From Verrucomicrobiota bacterium (GTDB lineage: Bacteria; Verrucomicrobiota; Verrucomicrobiia; CAIQCK01): a stretch of DNA of 64,000 bases. The stretch covers positions 62,001 through 126,000 of the forward strand of contig JAPLTX010000039.1 of assembly GCA_026397915.1 (NCBI GenBank), written 5' to 3'. This document shows positions 1 through 8,800 of this stretch, in pieces. A program made the position numbers and the translations under genes. Each line of letters opens with the position of its first letter. Position 1 is the stretch's first letter. A model generated the notes under the pieces. It made no database searches. It saw nothing but the letters and a program-made list of their open reading frames with translations, and was not told the origin of the DNA.

Positions 1-278
1 CGGAGGAGAAGTTCAAGGACTTCAAACGCCCCGACCCGTTCATCCCGAAGTCGCTTGGTCATCACGCCGAGTGGATTGACGCGTGCAAGATCGGCAAGCC
101 GACCACGTGCAACTTCGAATACTCCGGCGCGCTTACCGAGGCCAACCACCTCGGCAACGTCGCCTACCGCCTCGGCAAGAAACTCGAATGGGACACCGTC
201 GCGCTCAAGGCCAGGAACTGCCCCGAAGCCGCCGCCCTCATCCGCCGGCCGTATCGGAAGGGATGGACGTTGGTATAG
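1..278 (+). CDS. Gfo/Idh/MocA-family oxidoreductase, C-terminal fragment
   Basis: An open frame enters from the left edge (codon phase begins at base 3) and stops with TAG at 276-278. Only about 91 residues are visible. They read like the extreme C-terminus of the large Gfo/Idh/MocA oxidoreductases common in Verrucomicrobiota and Planctomycetota: [19 protein letters not shown], then [20 protein letters not shown], then a closing YRKGWTLV. The NAD(P)-binding Rossmann domain must lie outside the window, so the substrate cannot be told. Family members act on sugars or sugar-like polyols. The overlapping ATG frames in this stretch are shadows. Confidence 0.75.
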   Translation, partial: EEKFKDFKRPDPFIPKSLGHHAEWIDACKIGKPTTCNFEYSGALTEANHLGNVAYRLGKKLEWDTVALKARNCPEAAALIRRPYRKGWTLV

Positions 279-295
279 AATCTCTTTCCCATTCC

Positions 296-532
296 ATGAG
301 TTCTCGGGATCGTCTTATAGCGGAGGTTCCAGTGGATTCCCGCAACCAAGGGATATGCTGGCTGGTTCTGGAGGAAGACCGCAAGGATACGGGTGGATGG
401 TTCCTATACATGCACCGTAGCCTTGACGAACCATCAGAGTTTGATAGCTGGCATCTCACGCGCGACGAAGCCCAGCACGAAGCGACAATAAGATGGGGAG
501 TAAAAACAGAAGATTGGAAACTGGATAGCTAG
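296..532 (+). CDS. Small hypothetical protein (about 78 aa)
   Basis: A short acidic, tryptophan-rich cytoplasmic protein beginning MSSRDRLIAEVP. It contains a GGWFLYMHRSLDEPSEFDSW stretch and ends EDWKLDS. I recall similar uncharacterised short proteins with the RSLDEPSEFD core, so I treat it as real, but no function is known to me. The open frame extends upstream to an ATG at 263 that overlaps the preceding oxidoreductase stop. I prefer the ATG at 296 because the conserved-looking part begins there; neither start has a convincing ribosome-binding site at normal spacing. There is no signal peptide or membrane segment. Confidence 0.5.
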   Translation: MSSRDRLIAEVPVDSRNQGICWLVLEEDRKDTGGWFLYMHRSLDEPSEFDSWHLTRDEAQHEATIRWGVKTEDWKLDS

Positions 533-544
533 AAAGATTCCTGC

Positions 545-1465
545 TTATAGAGCGGCTCGCCACTTCAGTTCCACCGTCTGCCCGTGCTGAGCGTGGGCGC
601 GGTCAATGCAGTTGAGTTGGAGCCGCGCGCCGTCGGGCTTTAGCGTCGCGAGCACCCAGCCGGATGGCACGCCTTTGCCAAACACGTAGGCGGTTGCCGG
701 CAGGTTGATGAAGTAGATGCCGCTGTCGTGGCGCGCGACCTTCCAGACGTGGGTGTGGCCGAAGACGTAGGCCTTCACCTGCTTGCGCGGCAGGATCACT
801 TCCAGCAGTCGTGCTGTGTCGAGCAGACCGCTTGGTTTCGGACGCGAGCAATCGTCGGGGTTATGGTGCGCGGCGATGATCGCCGGCTTGTCGGCGTTGG
901 CGTCGAGCGTCTGGGCGAGCCACGCAAGTTGGGTCTCGCCGAGCACACCGGGTGTGGAGTTGGTCTGGTCGAGCGAATCGAGCAGAAACCAGTTTGCCAA
1001 CGGCGCGTGGACCAAGGCAATGCACCGGTCGGCGCTTGGCCGCCTTGTGGCCTTCGCCTCGGTAAATGCCGCGCGCAGATGGTTGCGATCGTCGTGATTG
1101 CCGGGCACAAGGTAGAGCGGAATCTGGGCGGCGCGGATCGGTTGCGCCAGTCCAGCAAAGGCGGCGTAGTCGCCTCTTTCACCTTTGAGAAACGCGCAAT
1201 CGCCGGTGATGAGCGCCGCGCCGGGCCGCTGCGGCAGCGCGACGACCTCGCGCACGACCGTCTCAAAGTGCTCGGCCAGATTCACCTCGCGCGCGATCTT
1301 CGCACGGTCGGCGGCGATGTGCGTGTCGGAGAGCAGCGCCCAGGTGTTCAGGTCGGCTGGTTTGTCCTCGGCCCAGAGCTGGCGCGGGAGCAGCAGGCTC
1401 ACGCCAGCGGCGAGCGAGCCTCTTAGGAACTGCCGACGCGTGATCGGCGGAATGTAGATGGGCAT
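545..1465 (-). CDS. Tat-exported calcineurin-like metallophosphoesterase
   Basis: This 306-residue protein starts with a twin-arginine signal (TRRQFLRGSLAAGVSLLLP), so the folded enzyme is probably exported. The metallophosphoesterase blocks appear in order: LLSDTHIAAD (metal-binding D-x-H), TGDCAF, VPGNHDDRN, AAHHNPDD and VFGHTHVWK near the C-terminus. Together they form a dinuclear metal centre that hydrolyses phosphomono- or diesters; the substrate is unknown. It is the last gene of a minus-strand operon, 5 nt downstream of the ceramidase-like gene. Length is normal for this family. Confidence 0.85.
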   Translation of the reverse strand: MPIYIPPITRRQFLRGSLAAGVSLLLPRQLWAEDKPADLNTWALLSDTHIAADRAKIAREVNLAEHFETVVREVVALPQRPGAALITGDCAFLKGERGDYAAFAGLAQPIRAAQIPLYLVPGNHDDRNHLRAAFTEAKATRRPSADRCIALVHAPLANWFLLDSLDQTNSTPGVLGETQLAWLAQTLDANADKPAIIAAHHNPDDCSRPKPSGLLDTARLLEVILPRKQVKAYVFGHTHVWKVARHDSGIYFINLPATAYVFGKGVPSGWVLATLKPDGARLQLNCIDRAHAQHGQTVELKWRAAL

Positions 1466-1470
1466 GGGAT

Positions 1471-3024
1471 CTATTCCAGTTCAGGTGGCACAGCACCGTA
1501 ACCCCAAGGTGTTTTGGACACTGGGGGGGGCGGTGGTTGCGGCACGGGGCCAGGCGTCATCTCATTGGCCAGCGCGATGCCGGTGTTGGCCATCTGGCGA
1601 CCGGCGGTGATTTCCAGATTGCTGTAGGAACTAAGCCGCGTTTCGTAACCGCCGCCGTGCGGGCCGAACGCTTCCTCGGTCGGCACGTAACCGCAGATGC
1701 CATTGGCTAACTCGACGGGAAAGGTAAACGGGAACTTGCTGCCCTTTTTGATGTCGAGGCCGAACTGCACAAAATACTCCGCCATGTTCGTCACGAACAC
1801 CGCCGGGCCGACCTGAACAGCCTGCACCTCCACCTCCACCTCCGGGCGCGACTTCATCAGCGCGTCAAGCACCACTGTCTCCTTCGCGAAGGTCCACTCT
1901 GTCGCGCCGACTTCCTTCGGGGTCTTCTGAACCAACTCCAGCGCCTTTTTCACTTTCTCCGGCGACGGCGCGCGGCGCTTGATGTTCCAGACTTTCTGCC
2001 GCGTATTGAGCGGGATGTCGCTGTCCGCGCCGCGACGGATCAGCAGGAGCGTCTTGAATGCTTCTGCGCCGACGCGGCCGCCGACGAGCTGGCACCATTC
2101 CTCGGCGGCGGGATTCTGTGTCTTGGTGAGGTTGTCCACTTGTGTGATATCGCCGCACGCGCCTTGCATGAAGACGACAGGCAACGACGCATTGCCGGTC
2201 ACGCCGCGCAACGTCTGCTCCATCGCCCAAATCCAGTTCGCTGAGATACCGCCGGGCGCGGTCGTCGCGTGGCAGGAGAAGTTCACCACCACGCCGAGCA
2301 GGTTGCCCTTCAAGTCCCACACACCGACGACGCCAACTTGCGGATCAGTCGGTCCCGCGTAGCCAACGATGTCGGGATTGCCTGCGCCGGGATGAGTGAA
2401 GCTCAGACCGTTCTTCATGCGCATGCGGCGGTTGAAAGCGACCTTGTCCTCGTGGCCGAAGCCGACGGCGACCTTCGCGTCGGTGCGCAGCTCGTTGGCG
2501 AACGCGACGGCTTCGACAGTCTGTTTCTTCATCAGTTGCGTGTAGCCAGGATTGGAGACGATGGACTTGTCGTTAACCAGTTCTTTGACCAGTGGCGAGG
2601 CGTTGTCGAAATCGCCCGGCTCGGCCATTCCCATTGGTCCTGAAGAGTGTGAGTGTGACGCGCCGATAAGGACGCACTCCGGCTTGATGCCACAGCGTTT
2701 CTCAATTTCCGCGCGCACTTGTTTCACGAAGTCGCGCGTGACGAACAGCAAGTCAATGCCAACGAGCGCGACGCGCCTCTTGCCGTCATCGAACACAACG
2801 GCGCGGACCTTGCATGGGTCGTGGAACGTCCGGTGATAGCTCTTGCCGTAGCCGCCAGGCGCTTCCATGCCGATATCGGGCGTGATGTCGCGCTCGGCGA
2901 AGCCTGCCTTGAACACGGGCGGCTTCGGCAAGGGCGCTTTCTGCTGGCCGTTGGCCGGGGTAAGGGCGACGGCGGCTGCTGCGCAGAGCGCCGCCACGAG
3001 TTTGATGAGGGTTCTTGCATTCAT
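1471..3024 (-). CDS. Neutral/alkaline ceramidase-like secreted hydrolase
   Basis: The open frame extends to 3048, but the ATG at 3024 gives a clean Sec signal (MNARTLIKLVAALCAAAAVA...), so I use that start (517 aa). The sequence matches the N-terminal domain of neutral, non-lysosomal ceramidases: AGFAERDITPDIGMEAPGGY, a probable zinc site in GASHSHSSGP, and a later NFSCHATT. In characterised members the zinc enzyme cleaves the amide of ceramide. Many Verrucomicrobiota and Planctomycetota paralogs have unknown substrates, so ceramidase activity is only possible here. It lies 20 nt downstream of the propeller protein and 5 nt upstream of the phosphoesterase, in one operon. Confidence 0.8.
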   Translation of the reverse strand: MNARTLIKLVAALCAAAAVALTPANGQQKAPLPKPPVFKAGFAERDITPDIGMEAPGGYGKSYHRTFHDPCKVRAVVFDDGKRRVALVGIDLLFVTRDFVKQVRAEIEKRCGIKPECVLIGASHSHSSGPMGMAEPGDFDNASPLVKELVNDKSIVSNPGYTQLMKKQTVEAVAFANELRTDAKVAVGFGHEDKVAFNRRMRMKNGLSFTHPGAGNPDIVGYAGPTDPQVGVVGVWDLKGNLLGVVVNFSCHATTAPGGISANWIWAMEQTLRGVTGNASLPVVFMQGACGDITQVDNLTKTQNPAAEEWCQLVGGRVGAEAFKTLLLIRRGADSDIPLNTRQKVWNIKRRAPSPEKVKKALELVQKTPKEVGATEWTFAKETVVLDALMKSRPEVEVEVQAVQVGPAVFVTNMAEYFVQFGLDIKKGSKFPFTFPVELANGICGYVPTEEAFGPHGGGYETRLSSYSNLEITAGRQMANTGIALANEMTPGPVPQPPPPPVSKTPWGYGAVPPELE

Positions 3025-3044
3025 GGAATCTTTCTCCGCAGTTT

Positions 3045-4322
3045 TCAACCAACGATCTCGGCGATATCAATCATGTAAACCTGGCGTCCGCCGTTGTGCG
3101 GCGAGTCGAGGATGACCTTCTTCCCGTCGCGGCTGCAACACGGGTGCGTGTCGCAGCGCCACTCGCCGCTGTATTCCTTCGGCGAGAGGAAGTGGCCGAG
3201 TTCGACGCGCCGCTTGGTCGGGATGTGGAACATGTGGACATTCTGGCAACGCTGCTTGTCGGGATAGGTGTCGTTGAGCACCCACTGATTGCGCGTGCCG
3301 GGCACGTGCGTGATGTGGCCGTCGCCCTTGTTGAGCACGCCTTCGCCGATGACTTCCACGTTGCGGGTCTTGTCCTCAAAGATGCAGAACTTCCACTCGT
3401 TCGTGGGCGGATGGCCGGCGTAGGCGGTGATGTGCTTCGCGTCGCGCCAGACGAAATGCGAGACCTTGCCGTTGGGAATGAGCTGGTAGAGATCGGTGCC
3501 GTCCGGCTTGGCCGTGAACGCGCGAGTGAAAAAGCCTTTTTTCGGCGGAATCGTCCAGCGATGCAGGAAGAAGAACCGCGTGCCGTTGGTGTTGACGAGT
3601 AGGTGGTTGAACCAGTGCTTTGACTCCGGCGTGAACGCCAGTTCGGCCTGTCCCGTGAACGGAATCTTCGCGACTTGGGCAAACGAGAGGATCAGCTTCT
3701 GCTTGCCGGTGCGCATATCCACGCGCCAGATGCCGGCGTTGTCGGGTGCGAGCACATTGAAGTTCGGGTCGGGAATGCCTGTGTAGCCGTAGCCGGGCCG
3801 GGTGTCGTTGAGCCGGCGGAAATCCGGCGCGACGCCCCATCGGCCGTCGGGGCTGAGGGCGTAGAATGGATTCGGCAGCGTGCGCTTCTTGCCCGTCTTT
3901 ACGTCGAGAATGTGAGAGACGAAGTGATCGCCCTCACGGTCGTTCCAAGCCACCTCGCTCTTGCTGCCCGGCACCCACTGCATCATGCAACCCTGCTGCC
4001 AGTTCCAAGCGCGCGAAATGCCGAGTTCGGTCCACTTGTCGCCGTCCTTCGTGTCCACCATGCCGACGCGAATCACGTCGTCCGCCGTCGGTGAACGGCC
4101 CTCAAAGTCCACTTCGTTGCAAACCACGAGGCGGTTGGTTGGGTCGAACAGCAGCTTGTCGTAATAAGCGCGCCAGTGGAACTTCGGTCCACGTGTGATA
4201 GCGCGGCACGGCGGCAGTTTGTCTTCCGCAGCGCGGGCCAATGCAAGGCCGGTCAGCGGAAGGGACGCGAGCGATTGGATGAACGCCCGCCGGTTCAGCG
4301 TGGAGAGAGTCGTGGCTGACAT
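3045..4322 (-). CDS. Tat-exported beta-propeller protein, oligogalacturonate-lyase-like
   Basis: The 425-residue product begins with a Tat-type signal (LNRRAFIQSLASLPLTGLALA). The rest is a series of WD40-like beta-strand repeats with recurring W, D and H residues, for example GDKWTELGISRAWNWQQG, SPDGRWGVAPDF and a terminal CDTHPCCSRDGKKVILDS. The fold looks like the seven-bladed propeller of oligogalacturonate-lyase-type and Tol-Pal-like proteins. I cannot point to a complete catalytic set, so I give only the fold. It is the first gene of the three-gene minus operon and diverges from the phosphodiesterase gene across about 150 nt. Confidence 0.65.
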   Translation of the reverse strand: MSATTLSTLNRRAFIQSLASLPLTGLALARAAEDKLPPCRAITRGPKFHWRAYYDKLLFDPTNRLVVCNEVDFEGRSPTADDVIRVGMVDTKDGDKWTELGISRAWNWQQGCMMQWVPGSKSEVAWNDREGDHFVSHILDVKTGKKRTLPNPFYALSPDGRWGVAPDFRRLNDTRPGYGYTGIPDPNFNVLAPDNAGIWRVDMRTGKQKLILSFAQVAKIPFTGQAELAFTPESKHWFNHLLVNTNGTRFFFLHRWTIPPKKGFFTRAFTAKPDGTDLYQLIPNGKVSHFVWRDAKHITAYAGHPPTNEWKFCIFEDKTRNVEVIGEGVLNKGDGHITHVPGTRNQWVLNDTYPDKQRCQNVHMFHIPTKRRVELGHFLSPKEYSGEWRCDTHPCCSRDGKKVILDSPHNGGRQVYMIDIAEIVG

Positions 4323-4471
4323 GACTGAATGACGCCGCGAACCGCCGCCGCTGTCAACGTCATTCTTTGCCGCTCAACAGAACTCTTGTAATCGAGCCGC
4401 TCTTCGCTAATCTGCCACGCATTGCAGTAACGGATGTTCGCGCCAAACTCTCGTTGAAAGGAAAGCCCAAC

Positions 4472-5887
4472 ATGATTCACTCTCGTCTCATCAGATTCCT
4501 GTTCTCCGCGCTGTGCCTTGGCTTGATCGCTGGCTGTGCGACCACGCCGACCAAGACGGCTTCGACCGGCGCCTTGGCCCCGGCTGCGGATCGCATCGTG
4601 GTTCTCATCAGTGTGGACGGGCTGGCGGCCTACTACCTCGACGATCCGAACGCCGACATGCCGACGATTCGCCGTCTCGCTAGCGAAGGCGCTCGCGCCG
4701 TGGGCATGAAGTGCGCGATGCCGTCGGTGACGTGGCCAACGCACACGACGATGGCCACCGGCTGTTGGGCAGGTCGCCATGGCGTGATCGGCAATTCCTA
4801 TTGGGACCGCGAGGCCGGCAAGAGCGTGGCGTTCATTCCCGACCCGCTGTTCGACAAGGACGAGATTGTGAAAGTGCCGACGATCTACGACGTGGTGCAT
4901 CGCGCCGGGCTGAAGACGGCGGCGATTTGCTGGCCCGCGAGCCGCAACGCCAAGACGCTCGACTGGACCGTGCCGGACATCTTCCCCGACGATCTCTTCC
5001 AGAAATGCGCAACGCAGTCGTGGCTTGCTGAACTGCGCAAGGAGAACATCCCTTTTTGGATGCAGGAGACGTGGTGCAAGGCTGCGACCGGCGGCCCGCA
5101 GCGCGACTGGATGTATGCGCGCATGGCGGGCCATGTGATACGCACGCATCGCCCGAATCTGCTGATGGTGCATCTGATGGATGCCGATCACGTCCAGCAC
5201 GCCCACGGGCCGCAATCGCCCGAAGCGTATTGGGTTTGCCGCTACGAGGACGACCGTGTGCGCGACATTCTAAACGCGACGGAAGCGGCATTTCCTGGCC
5301 GCGCCACGTTCATCGTTGTTTCCGACCACGGTTTCAATCCCTACACGCGCGAAATCCGGCCGAACGTGAAGCTGAAGCAGGACGGCCTGATCAAGATGGA
5401 AGGTAGCAAGATTGTGTCGCGCCAAGCGACCGCATTGGGGCAGGGCGGCAGCACATTCATCTACGTGCTCGACAAGGAGCGCCGTGCTGAGACTGCGGCG
5501 AAGCTTGCCGAAGAGTTTCGCAGCGTTGATGGCATCGAGGTGGTGATTGAACAGAAGGATTACGCGAAGTTTGGCTTGGTCGCGCCCGACAAGGACTCGC
5601 GCATGGGCGATCTGGTGCTCGGCGCGAAGGAGGGTTTCGCCTTCTCAGACAGCGCTGCCGGCGATGCGGTGGTCGTGCCGGTGAGCGGCGGCGTCAAAGG
5701 CACGCACGGCTACGATCCGGCGCAGCAGAAGATGCGGGCGACATTCGTCGCATGGGGCGCGGGCATCCGGCCCGGCGTGAAACTGCCCGACATGGACGCC
5801 ACCGACCTGGCGCCGACGGTGGCGCGCTTGCTCGGCGTCAACATGACCGGCACCGACGGCAAGGTGCGCGAGGAGATTCTAAAGTAG
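4472..5887 (+). CDS. Lipoprotein type I phosphodiesterase / alkaline-phosphatase-superfamily protein
   Basis: The frame is open from 4367, but the ATG at 4472 is preceded by GAAAGGAAAG and gives a lipoprotein signal ending LIAGC, so the mature protein (471 aa) is probably lipid-anchored. It carries the superfamily motifs: IVVLISVDGL (metal Asp), PSVTWPTHTTMATG (likely Thr nucleophile), LMDADHVQHAHG, VVSDHGFNP and GTHGYDP (metal Asp and His). This matches nucleotide pyrophosphatase/phosphodiesterase-type enzymes hydrolysing phosphate diesters. Only a short palindromic repeat separates it from the downstream oxidoreductase gene. Confidence 0.85.
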   Translation: MIHSRLIRFLFSALCLGLIAGCATTPTKTASTGALAPAADRIVVLISVDGLAAYYLDDPNADMPTIRRLASEGARAVGMKCAMPSVTWPTHTTMATGCWAGRHGVIGNSYWDREAGKSVAFIPDPLFDKDEIVKVPTIYDVVHRAGLKTAAICWPASRNAKTLDWTVPDIFPDDLFQKCATQSWLAELRKENIPFWMQETWCKAATGGPQRDWMYARMAGHVIRTHRPNLLMVHLMDADHVQHAHGPQSPEAYWVCRYEDDRVRDILNATEAAFPGRATFIVVSDHGFNPYTREIRPNVKLKQDGLIKMEGSKIVSRQATALGQGGSTFIYVLDKERRAETAAKLAEEFRSVDGIEVVIEQKDYAKFGLVAPDKDSRMGDLVLGAKEGFAFSDSAAGDAVVVPVSGGVKGTHGYDPAQQKMRATFVAWGAGIRPGVKLPDMDATDLAPTVARLLGVNMTGTDGKVREEILK

Positions 5888-5917
5888 CCATCACGTTCAG
5901 CGTGACGACCACTATGG
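5888..5917 (+). repeat. REP-like palindrome, degenerate copy A
   Basis: The 38-nt gap between the phosphodiesterase stop and the next start is mostly filled by CCATCACG-TTCAG-CGTGACG followed by ACCACTATGG. The core TCACG...CGTGA is a palindrome. The order of core then ACTATG matches the two copies at 8798-8874. It ends in an in-frame ATG (5914) next to the real start of the downstream gene. Confidence 0.6.
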
Positions 5918-5925
5918 AGCACACA

Positions 5926-8049
5926 ATGAAAACATGGTTCATCACAGTGACAGTTATTTTGGCACAAACCGTGTGGTTCCCGGCGAATGCCACCGAACCC
6001 GTCCGCGCTGACATCGTCATCTACGGCGCGACCTCCGGTGGCGTGGCGGCGGCCATCGCCGCGGCGCGCGAGGGCAAGAGCGTGCTGCTGCTGGAGCCAA
6101 GCCGTCATCTCGGCGGGTTGACCACCGGCGGCCTCGGCGCGACCGACATCGGCAACAAGGCCGCCATCGGTGGCATCGCAAGGGAGTTCTACGAGCGCAT
6201 CCACGCGCACTACGAGAAGCCCGGTTCGTGGAAGTGGCAGAAGCGCGATGACTATTTCAAAGGCCGCGGTCGCGATCGCGGCACCGACGCGGTTGCCAAG
6301 CAGCGCGGGCGCGAGGCGCAGTGGACCTTCGAGCCACACGTGGCGATGGACATCTACAGGCAGATGATGCGCGAGGCGAAGGTGGAGGTTCAGTTCGGGC
6401 AGCGGCTCGCGACGGTGAAGAAGAATGGCGCGCGCATCGTGGAGATTGCGATGGAGAACGGCCGCGTGTTTGCCGGCAGGATGTTCATAGACGCAAGCTA
6501 CGAAGGGGACCTCATGGCCAAGGCCGGCGTTTCCTACCATGTCGGCCGCGAGGCGAACGCCACCTATGGCGAGACGCTCAACGGCGTGCGCGCCGAGACG
6601 CCGTATCACCAGTTCAAGGTGGCAGTGGACCCCTACGTGAAGCCGGGCGACCCGGCGAGCGGCCTGCTGCCGTTCATCCAGCCCGGTGACGGCGGCGCGG
6701 TGGGCGCGGGCGACCGTTGCGTGCAGGCTTACAACTTCCGTCTCTGCATGACGAAGGTGAAGGCCAATAAAGTTCCGTGGTCCAAGCCGCCTGGCTACGA
6801 CGAGAAGCAATTCGAGTTGCTCGCGCGCTACCTCGAAGCGAGCCTCGCCGCCGACAAGCTGCCGCCCGTCGGCAAGCTCATGAACCCCGGGCTGATGCCC
6901 AACGGCAAGACCGACACGAACAACAACGGCCCGTTCTCGACCGACTTCATCGGCTGCAACTACGACTACCCCGATGGCGACTACGCCACGCGCGAACGCA
7001 TCTGGAAGGAGCACGTGAACTACATCCGCGGCTTCCTTTATTTCCTCGCCACCAACAAACGCGTGCCGCAGAAATTGCGCGACGAGATGAACGAGTGGGG
7101 CCTCGCCAAGGACGAGTTTATCAAGACGGACCATTTCCCGCCGCAAATGTATGTCCGTGAGGCGCGTCGGATGATCTCCGACTACGTCATGACCGAACAC
7201 GACTGTCGCTGGGCGCGGAAGGTGCTGGACGGCGTCGGCCTTGGCGCCTACGGCATGGACAGCCACAACTGCCAGCGCCTCGTCAAGAACGGCCGCGTTG
7301 AGAACGAAGGCGACGTGGAGATCGGCTGCCGCGGCCCGTATCCGGTTGCGTATCGCTCCATCGTCCCGAAGGCCGCGCAGTGCGACAACCTCTTCGTGCC
7401 CGTCTGCCTCTCCGCGACGCACATCGCCTACGGTTCCATCCGCATGGAGCCGGTCTTCATGATTATGGGCCAGTCCAGCGCGGTCGCGGCGGTGATGGCG
7501 ATGGATGACGGCGTGACGGTGCAGAAGGTTTCCTACGAAAAACTCGCCACGAAACTCAAGGCACAGGGCCAGATCATCTCCAACGAAGGTTTCCCCGCCC
7601 ACCAGCCGCGCAGCGCCGTGGCGCTCGACGCCAGCAAGCTTGCCGGCATCGTCGTGGACGACACACAGGCGGTGATTACGGGCGAGTGGGCCGGCGGCGC
7701 GAGCGCCGGGCCGTTCGTCGGCGACGGCTACATCCACGATGGCAACGAGGACAAGGGCCAGAAGCGCGTCCGCTTCACGCCGAAGCTGCCAAAGGCGGGC
7801 CGCTACGAGGTGAGCATCATCCACTCGCCGCTCGCCAACCGCGCCACCAACGTCCCCGTCGTCATCCACGCCGCCGACGGCGAGAAGACCGTCACTGTCA
7901 ACCAGCGCCAGCCGCTCAAGGACAACCAGCCGCTGAAGCTCGGCGTCTTTCGGTTCGACGCCGGCGCGACCGGCTGGGTGGAAATTCGCAACGACGCCAC
8001 CAACGGCCACGTTATCGCCGACGCCATCCAGTTCGTGCCGCTTCCGTAA
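5926..8049 (+). CDS. Secreted FAD-dependent oxidoreductase with C-terminal golvesin/xanthan-lyase-like domain
   Basis: I start at the ATG at 5926, which has GGAG six bases upstream and yields a Sec signal (MKTWFITVTVILAQTVWFPANA); longer in-frame starts lack both. The 707-residue protein has an FAD-binding Rossmann motif (IVIYGATSGGVAAAIAAARE) and a LLLEPSRHLGGLTTGGLGATD block. This is typical of FAD_oxidored-family proteins, which are frequent exported enzymes in these phyla. After about residue 570 a beta-rich domain (GRYEVSIIHSPLANRATNVP ... GHVIADAIQFVPL) resembles the golvesin/xanthan-lyase C-terminal module, which is probably carbohydrate-binding. Its substrate is unknown. It is probably co-transcribed with the upstream phosphodiesterase gene. 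Confidence 0.8.
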   Translation: MKTWFITVTVILAQTVWFPANATEPVRADIVIYGATSGGVAAAIAAAREGKSVLLLEPSRHLGGLTTGGLGATDIGNKAAIGGIAREFYERIHAHYEKPGSWKWQKRDDYFKGRGRDRGTDAVAKQRGREAQWTFEPHVAMDIYRQMMREAKVEVQFGQRLATVKKNGARIVEIAMENGRVFAGRMFIDASYEGDLMAKAGVSYHVGREANATYGETLNGVRAETPYHQFKVAVDPYVKPGDPASGLLPFIQPGDGGAVGAGDRCVQAYNFRLCMTKVKANKVPWSKPPGYDEKQFELLARYLEASLAADKLPPVGKLMNPGLMPNGKTDTNNNGPFSTDFIGCNYDYPDGDYATRERIWKEHVNYIRGFLYFLATNKRVPQKLRDEMNEWGLAKDEFIKTDHFPPQMYVREARRMISDYVMTEHDCRWARKVLDGVGLGAYGMDSHNCQRLVKNGRVENEGDVEIGCRGPYPVAYRSIVPKAAQCDNLFVPVCLSATHIAYGSIRMEPVFMIMGQSSAVAAVMAMDDGVTVQKVSYEKLATKLKAQGQIISNEGFPAHQPRSAVALDASKLAGIVVDDTQAVITGEWAGGASAGPFVGDGYIHDGNEDKGQKRVRFTPKLPKAGRYEVSIIHSPLANRATNVPVVIHAADGEKTVTVNQRQPLKDNQPLKLGVFRFDAGATGWVEIRNDATNGHVIADAIQFVPLP

Positions 8050-8153
8050 ACGGCTGACGACCGGTCTCCGATTCTTTCCCGCTAATCACTCCAAACAGGC
8101 TAAAGGGGAACTTTCGCGCCCTTCCGCGTCTTTAGCGGGCCAAGTTCGGCGCT

Positions 8154-8188
8154 CTCAGCCCTCAGCTCTCAGCTCTCAGCTCTCAGCT
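8154..8188 (-). repeat. Tandem heptamer AGCTGAG (five copies)
   Basis: Five uninterrupted heptamers (plus strand CTCAGCC then four CTCAGCT) fill 8154-8188. On the minus strand they read AGCTGAG, and the first copy supplies the TGA stop of the gene at 8183-8800. The same AGCTGA/ACTGA words build the longer elements at 15121-15186 and 16231-16311. Confidence 0.85.
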
Positions 8189-8800
8189 CTTCCCAGCCGC
8201 GTTCCTTGCGGCCTTGCTGCCGATTTCGCGCAGGGTTTGCCAGACAGCGGCATCCTTGGAACTGGGGGAAACCAGCATGATCAGGCAGGTCTGCTTCGAT
8301 GCCGGCCGCGGAATCACGAGGGCGTCCACGTGGAGGTTGATCTTGCGGCCGTCGGTAAAGGAGTCGAAGAAAACGACTTCAGCGACGAATCGCTTCTGCT
8401 TCGCATCGGGTCCGGGCGGCGTTGGATTCACCACGGCCCTCATCTGCCCGACATCCGGCGAGAGTCCCTTGCCCCGGCCCACAGCCGTGCTGAGTCCGCG
8501 GTAATACTTCTCAAGGAACTCCTTGAGTTCCGCCGCGCCCAGTTCCGGCGTGCCGTCGGCTAGGATGACCATTGCATAGGTGAAGTAGTTGCTGGAGTGG
8601 GTGTCGAACATCCCGGGAGCGAACCGGATTTCCTCGGAGCCTCTAAGCCCGATGTCAGGCGCAAATCCCGGAGGGATGGTCATGCCTTCAAAGCGCCAGT
8701 CCGCAGGCTCCTTGAGAATTGCGGGCTGTTCCGGCCCGGCGGCGTGGAGCGGGGCCATCAAAGCCAGCAGCAGGAAGGTGAGGGTGAGGATGTGTTTCAT
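8183..8800 (-). CDS. Secreted hypothetical protein
   Basis: A 205-residue protein with a clear Sec signal (MKHILTLTFLLLALMAPLHA), otherwise unrecognised. It contains PPGFAPDIGLRGSEEIRFAPG, a predicted alpha/beta body and no cysteine cluster, and is presumably periplasmic. The frame continues upstream to 8812, but those codons belong to a REP-like repeat, so I choose the ATG at 8800, which is itself the last triplet of that repeat. The stop codon lies in a tandem AGCTGAG repeat. Both ends of this gene are therefore defined by repeats. A GGAG in the repeat sits 13 nt from the start, far for a ribosome-binding site. Confidence 0.6.
   Translation of the reverse strand: MKHILTLTFLLLALMAPLHAAGPEQPAILKEPADWRFEGMTIPPGFAPDIGLRGSEEIRFAPGMFDTHSSNYFTYAMVILADGTPELGAAELKEFLEKYYRGLSTAVGRGKGLSPDVGQMRAVVNPTPPGPDAKQKRFVAEVVFFDSFTDGRKINLHVDALVIPRPASKQTCLIMLVSPSSKDAAVWQTLREIGSKAARNAAGKS

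Noticed and set aside
728..1426. Plus-strand 232-residue ORF opposite the metallophosphoesterase
   Set aside because: The minus-strand frame has all phosphoesterase motifs and a Tat signal; the plus ORF is antisense noise.
3045..4322. Oligogalacturonate lyase assignment for the propeller protein
   Set aside because: The fold looks similar, but I could not locate the metal-binding histidines or the Gln/His set needed for lyase activity, so I give only the fold.
5710..8010. A 766-residue ORF antisense to the FAD oxidoreductase
   Set aside because: It is a shadow of the real gene: the plus strand has the signal peptide, Rossmann motif and ribosome-binding site, while the antisense product has no recognisable domain and is made of the valine/arginine/histidine mix typical of GC-rich antisense frames.
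8050..8182. Rho-independent terminator after the FAD oxidoreductase
   Set aside because: The gap is mostly the AGCTGAG tandem repeat and GC-rich sequence with no stable stem and T-run.
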